NCBI RefSeq assembly: GCF_000955955.1
Contig: NZ_JYJG01000279.1
Span: forward strand, 1 to 33,075
Source of the DNA: Lentzea aerocolonigenes
GTDB lineage: Bacteria > Actinomycetota > Actinomycetes > Mycobacteriales > Pseudonocardiaceae
DNA length: 33,075 nt
Direction of reading: 5' to 3'
Under the pieces are notes generated by a model. That model worked only from the letters and a program-made list of their open reading frames with translations, was not told where the DNA came from and ran no database searches. A program made the position numbers and the translations under genes. Position 1 is the first letter of the stretch. Every line of letters begins with the position of its first letter. Shown piece by piece: positions 17,178 to 25,691 of this stretch.

Positions 17178-18301
17178 TGGGCGCCAGGATCCACCTGAAC
17201 ACCGCGGGCGCCGGACTTCCGGCGCCCGCGGTACTCCCCGTCATGACCGCCTACCTCGCGGAAGAGGCGGAGGCCGGCCCCTACGAAGCCGAAGCCGCCC
17301 ACGCGAAACAGCTCGAACACGACGTGTACGGCTCGCTCGCGAGGCTCGTCGGCACGGATCCGGCCGAGATCGCGTTGTTCGCCAGCGCCACCGACGCGTG
17401 GTGCCGGGTGGTCTGCAACCTGCGGCTGCCCACGGGCAGCCGGATCTGGTGCACCCCGTACGAGTACGCGGGCAACCTGATCGCCCTGCAGCACCTGGCC
17501 GCCCGGCACGGCTGCACGCTGGAGGTCGTGCCGACCGATCCGGCAGGCGACCTCGACCTGGCCTGGATGGCCACGCACCTGGACGACCGGGTGAGCCTGG
17601 TGTCGTTGGTGCACATGCCTTCCGGTGCCGGCATCGTGCTGCCGGTGGCGGAGGTCGGCGCGCTGCTGGCCGGATCGCGCGCCGTCTACGTCGTCGACGC
17701 CTGCCAGACGACCGGCCAGCTGCCGATCGACGTGCGCGCGATCGGCTGCCACCTGCTCACCGCGGCCGGCCGGAAGTTCCTGCGCGGCCCGCGCGGCAGC
17801 GGATTCGCCTTCGTCGCCCGCTCCCTGTGGGACCACGTCGAGCCGCAGTTCCACGACCTGCACGTGGCCGAGGTGAGCTCTCTGCACGATCATCGCCTCA
17901 CCACCGGCCGCGCGACCAGGTTCGAGACGTCCGAACGCAACAACGCGGTCGTGCTGGGCCTGCTCGCCGCCGCCGACCACGCGGCTTCGCGGCCGGGCGG
18001 AGCGTCGGCGGAGGTGTTCTCGGCGTTGCTCGACGCGGTGGCTTCGACGCCGGGCGCGCGGTTGCTCGCGCCGGGCGGCACGCGGGCGGGCATCGTGTCG
18101 TTCGCGCACGCCGACGTGCCCTCTGAGCGGATCACGGCCGCGCTAGCGGAGGACGGAGTGACCGGGTGGGTGGCGCTCGGTTCGCACACGCCGCTGAGCC
18201 TGGCCGGGTTCGCCCGGTTCGTGCGGCTGTCGGTGCACCACTACACCGAGGTCGCGGACGTCGAGGTGGCGGCGGGGGCGCTGCGGCGCGCGGTCAGCTG
18301 A
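17177..18301 (+). CDS. class V PLP-dependent aminotransferase / lyase
   Basis: A 374-residue fold-I PLP enzyme of the class V aminotransferase family, which includes cysteine desulfurases, isopenicillin N epimerase-like proteins and EgtE-type C-S lyases. The N-terminus HLNTAGAGLPAP is typical. Asp174 and Gln177 in VVDACQTTGQ contact the cofactor, and Lys200 in AAGRKFLRGPRG is the Schiff-base lysine. The family is clear, but the reaction (transamination, epimerisation or elimination) cannot be told. The ATG overlaps the desaturase stop by one base, so the two are translationally coupled. The end overlaps the convergent ATP-grasp gene by eight bases (18294-18301). Confidence 0.86.
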   Translation: MGARIHLNTAGAGLPAPAVLPVMTAYLAEEAEAGPYEAEAAHAKQLEHDVYGSLARLVGTDPAEIALFASATDAWCRVVCNLRLPTGSRIWCTPYEYAGNLIALQHLAARHGCTLEVVPTDPAGDLDLAWMATHLDDRVSLVSLVHMPSGAGIVLPVAEVGALLAGSRAVYVVDACQTTGQLPIDVRAIGCHLLTAAGRKFLRGPRGSGFAFVARSLWDHVEPQFHDLHVAEVSSLHDHRLTTGRATRFETSERNNAVVLGLLAAADHAASRPGGASAEVFSALLDAVASTPGARLLAPGGTRAGIVSFAHADVPSERITAALAEDGVTGWVALGSHTPLSLAGFARFVRLSVHHYTEVADVEVAAGALRRAVS

Positions 18302-19540
18302 TCGCCGCCGCCAGCTCCTCCTCCGCCCACCGGCGGGCCACCTCCCGATCGGCGAGCACCTCCTCCGGCTCACCGACCAGGTAGACGTTCCCCGCCGACG
18401 TGAACATGTCGAACGTGCGCCGCACCCGCTGCCCGAGCGCGATCCGCGACTTGCCGGAGTGGAAGGTTTTGAGGTGGCGCAAGGCGTCCCAGTCCGGTTC
18501 GCGCGTGAGCACCCCGGTGCGCGGGCACAGCAGGATGACCGACGAGCACGCCGCCCGCACCGGGGCGACCGGCGGGTGGGCCGCGCGGTAGCGGTCCGGG
18601 CCGATCAGCGCGCGCACGGTGTCGACGACCTGGTTGGTGCCCAGCGCGGCTGTTGTGGCGGAAAGGTCGATTCCGCCGTGGAAGCGCGGGGAGACCTCGA
18701 CCAGTTCCGCACCGCCCGGCGCGTCGATCAGTTCCAGGTGAGCGGGGCCCCAGCGGAAGCCGAGCGCGTCCAGCACCGCACGAGCCGCGGTCACGACCCG
18801 CGCGCCGCCGTCGTCGAGGGGATCGGTGAGTTCGAAGTAGTCGTAGACGTTCGCACCCTCCTGGCGGCGCTTGACCGTGCGCCACACCTCCAGGACGCGG
18901 TGCCAGCCGTCGGCGCTCACCGTGTTGACCATGTACTCCTGGCCGGCCAGGAAGCCCTCGACGAGCACGGTGGTGTTGGGCGCGCCGAAGATGTTCTCCG
19001 CGCCGAGAACGGCCGCGGCCGCCTCCCGGACCTCGCCGGCGGTCGCGCAGATGCGGACCCCGTCGGTGCCCGCGCTGCCCGTCGGCTTCACCACCACCGG
19101 CCACCGGCCGCGGGCAGTGCACCACGCCCGCGGGCAGTGCACCACGCGACCGCCTCGTCCGCCGATCCCACCTCGGCGTGAGCGCGCACCGGTACCCCGG
19201 CGTCCCGTAGCGCGCCGAGCATCGCGGCCTTGTCGCGGCGTGCTCGGGCGAGGTGTTCGTCGTTGCGGGTCGGGACGTCCAGCTGTGCGGCGAGGTCGCT
19301 CGCCAGTTCGCTGCCGGAGTCGAGGCCCGGCAGCACGTGCGCCACCCGGAACGCCGCGAGCCGGTCGAGCAGGCCGGCGTCCGCGGCGAGGTCGGCCAGG
19401 TAGAGCTCGGGAGAGTGGGTGGCGCGCAGCGCGGGCACGCGCTGTTCACCGGACGACACGTGCACGCACCTCATGCCGTGCGCGAGGAACGCCGGTGCCA
19501 GGAACGATGCGGTCGAGTAACCGTCGACGACGACGGCCAC
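18294..19540 (-). pseudogene. ATP-grasp amino-acid/peptide ligase disrupted by a 20-bp tandem duplication
   Basis: Two minus-strand frames together encode one ATP-grasp ligase. The N-terminal part (from about 19540) starts VAVVVDGYSTASF and reaches VAWCTARGR. The C-terminal part continues WPVVVKPTGSAGTDGV, the nucleotide-binding lysine loop, and later has ELVEVSPRFHGGID, the metal-binding segment. Between them lies an exact 20-bp tandem duplication (19108-19147). Removing one copy joins the halves seamlessly into 408 residues plus stop, the expected size for this family. As given, translation stops after about 15 non-native residues. GTG at 19540, four bases after the MFS stop, is the likely start; GTG at 19594 is an alternative. 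Intact relatives ligate amino acids. The C-terminal fragment has in-frame GTG codons near 19145, but it would lack the pre-ATP-grasp domain. Confidence 0.85.
19108..19147. repeat. perfect 20-bp tandem duplication causing a frameshift
   Basis: The unit CCGCGGGCAGTGCACCACGC is present at 19108-19127 and again at 19128-19147 with no mismatch; identity ends on both sides. Because 20 is not a multiple of three, it shifts the ATP-grasp frame. Deletion of one copy restores it exactly. Confidence 0.95.
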
Positions 19541-19544
19541 GCGG

Positions 19545-20774
19545 TCATTCTGCGGAGTCGCGGGCAACGGGCGCCGCCTCCTTCCTGGCGTCACCCGGCG
19601 CGCGGGCGAGCAGTCGTTGTTGTGCCACACCGATCACGGCGGCGCAGCCGAGATAGGCGAGCGCACCGCCGAGCAGGCCGACGACGTCGACGAGCAGTCC
19701 GAACCCGACCAGAGCGACGCAGAGCACGCCGGGCAGCACCACCGTCCGCAGCGCGGCGATCTCCTCGATGGCCGCCAGGGGAGCGCGGTGCACCAGCAAC
19801 GCGGAGAACCACACGAAGCCGACCTCGAACAGCACGACGAAGAGCCCGTAGGTGGCGAAGCTGGCGGTGACGCCGGTGACGATCGACGCCACGATCAGCA
19901 GGGCGGCCGGCGCGACGAGCAGCACCCACGCGGCGGCCGCCGACAGAGTCGGACGGGAGCTGACCGAGGCGAGCAACGCGCCCACCCCGAGCGCCACCGT
20001 CGTGACGATCGCGAGCGCCGCCACACCGGCCGAGTCCAGGCCGAGGTGCTCGATGGACAACGCGGTGCGGCCGATGTTGTGCAGCGCCTGGGGCGCGGTC
20101 GTGGCCGCCAGCAGCACGAACGCCCGCAACAGCAGCGGGTTCGCCCGCACCGTGGCCAACGCGCCCGCCAGCACGTCCCGGCCGCGCGGTGCGACGGGGT
20201 TGTGCCTCTCGCGGGGCAGCCGCGCGCACGCGAGCACCACCGCCGACACCAGCAACGTGCCGGTGTTGATCAGCATGATCGTGGTGAGCGGGACCGTGCC
20301 CAGCAGCAACGTGCCCGCCAGCGCCCCGATCGCGGCCCCGTAGAGGCGGGCGGCCTCGCAGTGCGCGACGCCGCGCGCCACCACGTCCTCCGGCAGCGTG
20401 CGTTTGAGCGCGATCGGGGTCCCCGACCTCGTGACCGCGTCGAGGAACGACCGCACCAGCAGCAACCCGCCCGCGACCAGGGGCGCGGGACCGACCAGCA
20501 GGCCGATGCCCAGTGCCGCCACGGCGGAGACGCCCTCGGCGGCCACGACGAGATGCCGCGGCGCGAACCGCACGCACAGGCTCGCGAGCAGCGGTGCGAG
20601 CAGCACCGGCATCAGCCACTGCGTTGCCGACACCGCGCTCGCCGCCAGGTTCAACCCGGTGCGCTCGTAGACGGCGATGGACAGCGCGAGGATCGTGAGC
20701 ACCGTGCCGGACGAGCTGACCAGGGTCGACGTCCACAGCAGGATGAACGGCCTCGAGCGCATGAGGGTGGACAT
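19545..20774 (-). CDS. MFS transporter, second exporter of the cluster
   Basis: A 409-residue major facilitator superfamily protein with about twelve hydrophobic segments. The arrangement and FAPRHLVVAAEG-type loop fit the MFS_3/enterobactin-exporter-like group. ATG at 20774 is chosen because it sits four bases after the stop of the GS-like gene; longer in-frame starts would overlap that gene. The stop lies four bases before the likely start of the broken ATP-grasp gene. Its place inside the long minus operon suggests export of the pathway product or self-protection. Confidence 0.85.
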   Translation of the reverse strand: MSTLMRSRPFILLWTSTLVSSSGTVLTILALSIAVYERTGLNLAASAVSATQWLMPVLLAPLLASLCVRFAPRHLVVAAEGVSAVAALGIGLLVGPAPLVAGGLLLVRSFLDAVTRSGTPIALKRTLPEDVVARGVAHCEAARLYGAAIGALAGTLLLGTVPLTTIMLINTGTLLVSAVVLACARLPRERHNPVAPRGRDVLAGALATVRANPLLLRAFVLLAATTAPQALHNIGRTALSIEHLGLDSAGVAALAIVTTVALGVGALLASVSSRPTLSAAAAWVLLVAPAALLIVASIVTGVTASFATYGLFVVLFEVGFVWFSALLVHRAPLAAIEEIAALRTVVLPGVLCVALVGFGLLVDVVGLLGGALAYLGCAAVIGVAQQRLLARAPGDARKEAAPVARDSAE

Positions 20775-20778
20775 GCCG

Positions 20779-22113
20779 TCAGTACCTCGTGCAGTACAGC
20801 GCGTGGTGCTGTTCATCATCCAGCCCCTTCACGTCGCGCACGTCCGCGCGTTTCACGGCTTCGTAGATCTCCAGCAGGGGTGAGCCGAGCACGGACGTCA
20901 ACAGCTCGTCGCGCAGCAGCTCGTCGAGCGCCTCCTCGAGCGAACCGGGCAGCCTGGCGACCCCGCGGGCCGTGAGCTCGTCGCCGGACAGGGTGTTCGG
21001 GTCCTCCGCCATCGGGCCGCCGGGATCGAGCCGGCGTTCGACGCCGTCGAGCCCGGCGTGCACGACCGCCCCCAGCGCGAGATAGGGGTTCGCGGTGGCG
21101 TCGCACGGTTTGAACTCGACGTTGACCGACCCGCTTTCATCGCCGCGCAGCCGGGACGGCACCCGCACGGCGGCCTCCCGGTTGTCCAGTCCGTAGCAGG
21201 CGAACGCCCCGGCGAACATGCCTCGCTGGAACCGCCGGTAGCTGTTCACACTCGGGGTCGTCAGCGCCAGCAACCCCGGCAGGTGCGCGAGCACTCCGCC
21301 GATGAAGTGGCGGGCGGTGGCCGACAGCCCGAGGCCGTCGGCGGGATCGGCGAAGACGTTCCGTCCGTCGTGCCACAGCGAGACGTGCAGGTGGTTGCCG
21401 TTGCCCCGGAACCCCGGCTTCGGCACCGGGGCGAACGTGGCGCGCAGGCCGCGCGCACGGGCGAGACCGCGGGTGAGGACCCGCTGCCACACGTGCTCGT
21501 CGGCGGCACGAAGGGCAGGGGCCCTGCCGATCGTCAGCTCGTGCTGGCCCGCCGCGAACTCCGGGTGGTACACCTCAGGTTCGAGACCCTGCGCCCGCAA
21601 TGCCCTGATCAGCGCCACCACCAGGTCGTTCGTGGCGTCGAACCCGTCGTTGTCCGCGGTCAGGCTGTCGTCGAACGGGACCGTGCCGCCATCGGGTGCC
21701 TCGCGCAGCAGCGTGAACTCCGGCTCGAACGCGGCCACCACGTCGAACCCGAGTGCCTCCGCCCGCGCGACCGCGCCGCGCAGGAACGTCCGCGGGCACG
21801 CGCCCCACGGTGTGCCGTCCTGCCGCAGCAGGTCCGACAGCACGGCGGCGGAGCCGGGTGCGTGCGGCAGCAGGCCGAACGTGCGGTGGTCCGCCATCAC
21901 CCGGACCTCCTCCATCCCGTCCACCTCCGGCACCGGAGCCGCCCGGTCGCAGAGCGCGGCCGCCTGCCTCATCGTGGCCATGCCGATACCGGAGTGCATC
22001 CTGGCGGCATAGGCGGACCGCGTCACGCCTTTGCCGCGCACCAGTCCGTTCAGATCCACCCACAGGAACCGGATCAGCTCGACGCCGGGCGGCAGGCCGG
22101 GGGGCGTGGTCAC
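20779..22113 (-). CDS. glutamine-synthetase-like amide ligase
   Basis: A 444-residue glutamine synthetase superfamily protein. The N-terminal beta-grasp part contains FLWVDLNGLVRGKGV. The catalytic domain shows FEPEFTLL (metal Glu130/Glu132), HPEFAAGQHE (Glu185, Glu192), NGNHLHVSLW (His243), the NSYRRF segment (290-295), REAAVRVP (Arg318 region) and KPCDATANPYLA with Cys337 where many relatives have Pro. The catalytic set looks complete, so it should make a gamma-glutamyl phosphate-type intermediate and an amide. Relatives outside nitrogen assimilation ligate glutamate or other acids to amines, for example in polyamine or aniline metabolism. Its GTG start overlaps the hydrolase stop by four bases, so it belongs to the cluster operon and is unlikely to be the housekeeping enzyme. 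Confidence 0.86.
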   Translation of the reverse strand: MTTPPGLPPGVELIRFLWVDLNGLVRGKGVTRSAYAARMHSGIGMATMRQAAALCDRAAPVPEVDGMEEVRVMADHRTFGLLPHAPGSAAVLSDLLRQDGTPWGACPRTFLRGAVARAEALGFDVVAAFEPEFTLLREAPDGGTVPFDDSLTADNDGFDATNDLVVALIRALRAQGLEPEVYHPEFAAGQHELTIGRAPALRAADEHVWQRVLTRGLARARGLRATFAPVPKPGFRGNGNHLHVSLWHDGRNVFADPADGLGLSATARHFIGGVLAHLPGLLALTTPSVNSYRRFQRGMFAGAFACYGLDNREAAVRVPSRLRGDESGSVNVEFKPCDATANPYLALGAVVHAGLDGVERRLDPGGPMAEDPNTLSGDELTARGVARLPGSLEEALDELLRDELLTSVLGSPLLEIYEAVKRADVRDVKGLDDEQHHALYCTRY

Positions 22114-23069
22114 CGGCTCGCCTCCAGCACCCGGCGCACCCAGTCGGCGCGGGCCCGGCGCGCGGTGCGCGAGACGACCGCCTCAGGCACCCATTGGTCG
22201 AAGCTGTGGAACGCGCCGGACCACACGTGCAGCTCGGCCTCGCCACCCCGCAGCCAGATCCTCGTGGCGTAGGTGACCGCCTCGTCCCGCAGCGCCTCGA
22301 CCGAGCCGACGTCGATGTAGGCGGGTGGCAGCCCGGTCAGGTCACGGGCGCGGGCGGGCGCGGCGTACTGCGTCACCTCCGCCGTGGCGATCCGGTCGCC
22401 GAGCAACGCGGTCCACCCGGCGCGGTTCGACCTGCCGTCCCACAGCCCGACATCGGCCATCTGCGTCTGTGACGGTGCCTCGCAGCGGTCGTCGAGCATC
22501 GGGCACTGGAGCATCTGCCCGATCAGCCGTGGACCGCCGCGGTCCCGTGCGAGCAGCGCCAGCGCGGCGGAGAGGCACCCGCCGGCGCTGTTGCCGCTCA
22601 CCAGCACGCGGCCGGGGTCGAGGTTCAGCTCCTGTGCGTGCTCGACCGTCCACACCAGGCCCGCGTAGCAGTCCTCGACCGGGCCGGGATGCGGGTGCTC
22701 GGGCGCGAGCCGGTAGTCGACGGCGACCACCGCGAGCTGGAGCTCCTCCGCTCGTTCCAGCTCCTCGGCGAGTTCCGCGGTGCGCGGGCTGCCCGCGACC
22801 ATCCCGCCGCCGTGCGTGTTGTAGACGACCGGGTGCGGGCCGGGGCTCCGGGTGGGTGTGCAGATCAGCAGCGGCACCTCACCCGCGGTGCGTTCGACGA
22901 GCTCGAACGCACCGCCCCGGCGGATCTCGTCGTCGGTGAGCTCGCCCGCCTTGGTGCGCGCCCGCCGGTCCGCGATGAGCTCGTCGGTGAGCGGCATCGG
23001 CATCCTCGCCCGGATCTCCCGGATCGGCTCGGCCAGCTCCCGGTCGAACGGGGGAGGTGTCCTGGTCAC
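22110..23069 (-). CDS. alpha/beta hydrolase, HSL/esterase family
   Basis: A 319-residue alpha/beta-hydrolase fold-3 protein of the hormone-sensitive-lipase group. It shows the oxyanion motif HGGG (86-89), nucleophile Ser161 in GNSAGG, the DYRLAPEHPHP segment (118-128), and probable triad partners Asp262 and His288. There is no signal peptide, so it acts in the cytoplasm. It may hydrolyse an ester, remove a protecting acyl group or release a thioester. GTG at 23069 overlaps the thioesterase stop by four bases, and its own stop overlaps the GS-like gene by four, showing tight coupling. Confidence 0.86.
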   Translation of the reverse strand: MTRTPPPFDRELAEPIREIRARMPMPLTDELIADRRARTKAGELTDDEIRRGGAFELVERTAGEVPLLICTPTRSPGPHPVVYNTHGGGMVAGSPRTAELAEELERAEELQLAVVAVDYRLAPEHPHPGPVEDCYAGLVWTVEHAQELNLDPGRVLVSGNSAGGCLSAALALLARDRGGPRLIGQMLQCPMLDDRCEAPSQTQMADVGLWDGRSNRAGWTALLGDRIATAEVTQYAAPARARDLTGLPPAYIDVGSVEALRDEAVTYATRIWLRGGEAELHVWSGAFHSFDQWVPEAVVSRTARRARADWVRRVLEASR

Positions 23070-23794
23070 GTCCGCACCGCCGGCAGGGAGCGCTCGATCA
23101 GCTCGAACGGCGGGCGTGCGGACAGGTAGAAGTGGTCGCCGGGCAGCACGTGCTCCTCGAAACGGCCGGACGTGAGCTCGGGCCACGGCCGCCGGTCCGC
23201 GTCACCGTCCACGTCGCCGAAGATCGACGTCACCGGGCACCGCAGCTTCGGCTCGGGGGCGTTGTCGTAGGCGTGGAACATGCGGCTGTCCGCCAGCACG
23301 TAGGGCAGCACCAGCTCCTGGAAGAACGGGTCGGCCACCAGTTCCGGGTCGGTGCCGTCGATCCCGCCGAGCGCCGCCGCCAGCACCGCCGGGTCGGACT
23401 CGTCGTCGGACACCGGCTGCCGCGGTGGCAGCGGCGCGTTGCGGGACCCCGAGACGAACAGGTGCGCCACCGGCACCCCGCGGGCCTCGAGGCCGCGCGC
23501 CGTCTCGAGCGCGACCGGAGCCCCCAGGCTGTGGCCGAAGAGCGCGAGCGGGCGGTCCGCGAGCGGCAGGAGGGCCTCGGCGATCTGCGTGCCGAGCAGG
23601 CGCAGGTCCCGCGGCAGCGGTTCGTCGATCCGCTCACCGCGGCCGGGATAGCGCACGGCGTGCACCTCCACGTTCGGCAGGCCCGCACCCCAGCTCCGGT
23701 AGAACGACGCCGATCCGCCCGCATGGGCGAAGCAGATGAGCCGCTGGCCGGCGTCGGGGTTCGGGTGCGGGCACTGGAACCAGATGTTCGTCAT
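23066..23794 (-). CDS. type II thioesterase
   Basis: A 242-residue stand-alone thioesterase of the GrsT/RifR group. It contains FAHAGGSASFYRSW near the N-terminus, nucleophile Ser89 in GHSLGA, and His221 in PGDHFYL near the C-terminus. Type II enzymes clear misprimed carrier proteins and sometimes release product. No assembly-line protein in this window ends in an integrated thioesterase, so either this enzyme or the neighbouring hydrolase could do the release. ATG at 23794 overlaps the A-PCP stop by one base (TGATG). Confidence 0.9.
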   Translation of the reverse strand: MTNIWFQCPHPNPDAGQRLICFAHAGGSASFYRSWGAGLPNVEVHAVRYPGRGERIDEPLPRDLRLLGTQIAEALLPLADRPLALFGHSLGAPVALETARGLEARGVPVAHLFVSGSRNAPLPPRQPVSDDESDPAVLAAALGGIDGTDPELVADPFFQELVLPYVLADSRMFHAYDNAPEPKLRCPVTSIFGDVDGDADRRPWPELTSGRFEEHVLPGDHFYLSARPPFELIERSLPAVRT

Positions 23795-25659
23795 CAGGCC
23801 GTCTCCCTGGTGGTGCGTTGGCGCCGCGCCTGGAGCGCGCGGCGACGGGCGTCCTGGCGGTAGTCCGCGTGGTCCTGACCGGCTCCTGAACCGCTGATCA
23901 GTTCCGTCTGGGCGGTCACCGTGGTGTGCCGGAACAGCGCGACCACGGACGGCCTGGTGCCGGTGTGCCGTTCGAGTGCTTCCTGCAGCTCGAACATGGC
24001 GAGCGAGTGGCCGCCGATGTCGAAGAAGTTCGCGTCCACCGGCACGTCCGGCATCTTCAGCACTTCGGCCCAGGCGGCCGCCACGCTGGTGGCGGTGCCG
24101 GTAGGGGGCGCGGTGCCGGACCCGTCCGGCACGTCCGCCGGAGCTCCGTCGGCCAGCTCGCGCAGCCGCACCCGGTCGACCTTGCCCGCGAACGTGCGCG
24201 GCAGCTGGTCGAGCACGTCGATCCGGACCGGCACCATGGCCTGCGGCAGCCGGATCGCGAGCTGGTCGCGCAGCCACGACCCGGTGACCGTCGCGTCCGC
24301 CCGGACGAACCCGAGGAGCTGCGTGTGCGCCTGGTTGGGCACCACCGCCGCGTCCCGCACGCCGGGCAGGTCGTGCAGCGCGGACTCGACGGCACCGAGC
24401 TCGATCCGGTGCCCGCGCACCTTCACCTGGTGGTCGCGCCGGCCGAGGAACTCGAGCGTCCCGTCGCGGGCCCACCGCGCCCGGTCACCGGTGCGGTACA
24501 TGCGGCCGCCGGTGAACGGGTCGTCCACGAACACCGCCGCGGTCGCCTCCGGCCTGCCGAAGTAGCCGCGTGCCACACCCGGCCCGCCGACGACCAGTTC
24601 GCCTTCCTGGCCCTGCGGTACCGGCCGCAGGTCGTCGTCGAGCAGGTGCAGCACGGTGCCGGGGACCGGGCCGCCGATCGACACCGGGCCCTCGCGGTCG
24701 TACCAGCGGTAGGTCGCCCACACCGTCGCCTCGGTCGGGCCGTACTCGTTGACCAGCGCCACCGGCTGGGCGTGCGCGCTGAAGTGCCGGCGCAGCAACG
24801 ATTCCGGCAACGACTCGCCCGCCACGACGACGGTGTCCAGCGAGTCGAGCCCGCCCGTCCGCCGGGCGGCGTCGAGCAGCACCGCGTAGAGCGACGGCAC
24901 GCAGAGCAACTGGGTCACCCCGTGCTCGCGCACCAGCTCGGCCAGGCGGGCGGGGTCGCGCACCTCGTCCGCGGTGGCGACCACGAGCGTGCCGCCCGCG
25001 GTGAGCGTGCCCCAGATCCCCGCCACGGACGAGTCGAACGCGAGGGGGGAGAGCAGCAGGAACGTCGGCCGGCCGGGGTAGACCTGGTGCCGCGCGAGGG
25101 TCGAGGCGGTGAGCTGGCCGTGTTCGACGAGCACACCCTTGGGCTCGCCGGTGCTGCCGGAGGTGTAGATCAGGTAGGCGGGATCGCCCTGGGCGGCGGG
25201 CGGCGCGGTGAACGCCTGCGGCCGCGCGGACTCGGTGACCGGGAACGCGGGGAAGCCCGCGAGCCGTTCGTCGTCCGGTATGTCCGTGAGCACTCCGGTG
25301 ACGCGTGCGTCGGCGAGCACCTCCCGCACGCGCCGGGCGGGCTGCCCGTGATCGACCGGCACGTAGGCCGCGCCGGCGCGCAGCACGCCGAGCGCCGCGG
25401 CGACCATCGCGGCCGACGGAGCGACGAGCACGCCCACGCGGTGGCCGGGACCCGCTCCGGCGGCGACCAGGCGTGCGGCGATCGTGTCCGCCCAGGCGAT
25501 CAGCTCGCCGTAGGTGAGCGTCCGGCCGCCGGCGCGCACGGCGGTCCTGCCGGGCGCTGTCCGCGCGATCAGGTCGCAGACCGACGCCCACGCCCTGGGA
25601 GGCAAGGGCGCACCTCGCACCCCGTGCGTGCTGTGGTCTACGCGTTCGGGCAATGACAT
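23794..25659 (-). CDS. NRPS adenylation-carrier didomain (A-PCP)
   Basis: A 621-residue NRPS protein. The A domain (about 20-505) has core motifs YTSGSTGEPKG (165-175), NEYGPTE (304-310), YRTGD (388-392), GRRDHQVKVRGHRIEL and the catalytic Lys493 in FAGKVDR. The carrier domain has Ser552 in FFDIGGHSLA. There is no condensation domain, so the loaded residue must be used in trans. My manual alignment gives the specificity residues Asp209, Ser210, Ala213, Leu252, Val278, Ala280, Glu305, Val313, Trp314 and Lys493; I do not recall a matching code. The C-terminal ~20 residues are strongly basic and may be a docking tail. The start lies 32 bases after the PKS stop with GGGGGA before it. Confidence 0.92.
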   Translation of the reverse strand: MSLPERVDHSTHGVRGAPLPPRAWASVCDLIARTAPGRTAVRAGGRTLTYGELIAWADTIAARLVAAGAGPGHRVGVLVAPSAAMVAAALGVLRAGAAYVPVDHGQPARRVREVLADARVTGVLTDIPDDERLAGFPAFPVTESARPQAFTAPPAAQGDPAYLIYTSGSTGEPKGVLVEHGQLTASTLARHQVYPGRPTFLLLSPLAFDSSVAGIWGTLTAGGTLVVATADEVRDPARLAELVREHGVTQLLCVPSLYAVLLDAARRTGGLDSLDTVVVAGESLPESLLRRHFSAHAQPVALVNEYGPTEATVWATYRWYDREGPVSIGGPVPGTVLHLLDDDLRPVPQGQEGELVVGGPGVARGYFGRPEATAAVFVDDPFTGGRMYRTGDRARWARDGTLEFLGRRDHQVKVRGHRIELGAVESALHDLPGVRDAAVVPNQAHTQLLGFVRADATVTGSWLRDQLAIRLPQAMVPVRIDVLDQLPRTFAGKVDRVRLRELADGAPADVPDGSGTAPPTGTATSVAAAWAEVLKMPDVPVDANFFDIGGHSLAMFELQEALERHTGTRPSVVALFRHTTVTAQTELISGSGAGQDHADYRQDARRRALQARRQRTTRETA

Positions 25660-25691
25660 CGAGTCCCCCAGGTAGTGGTGGTGTGGTGGTG

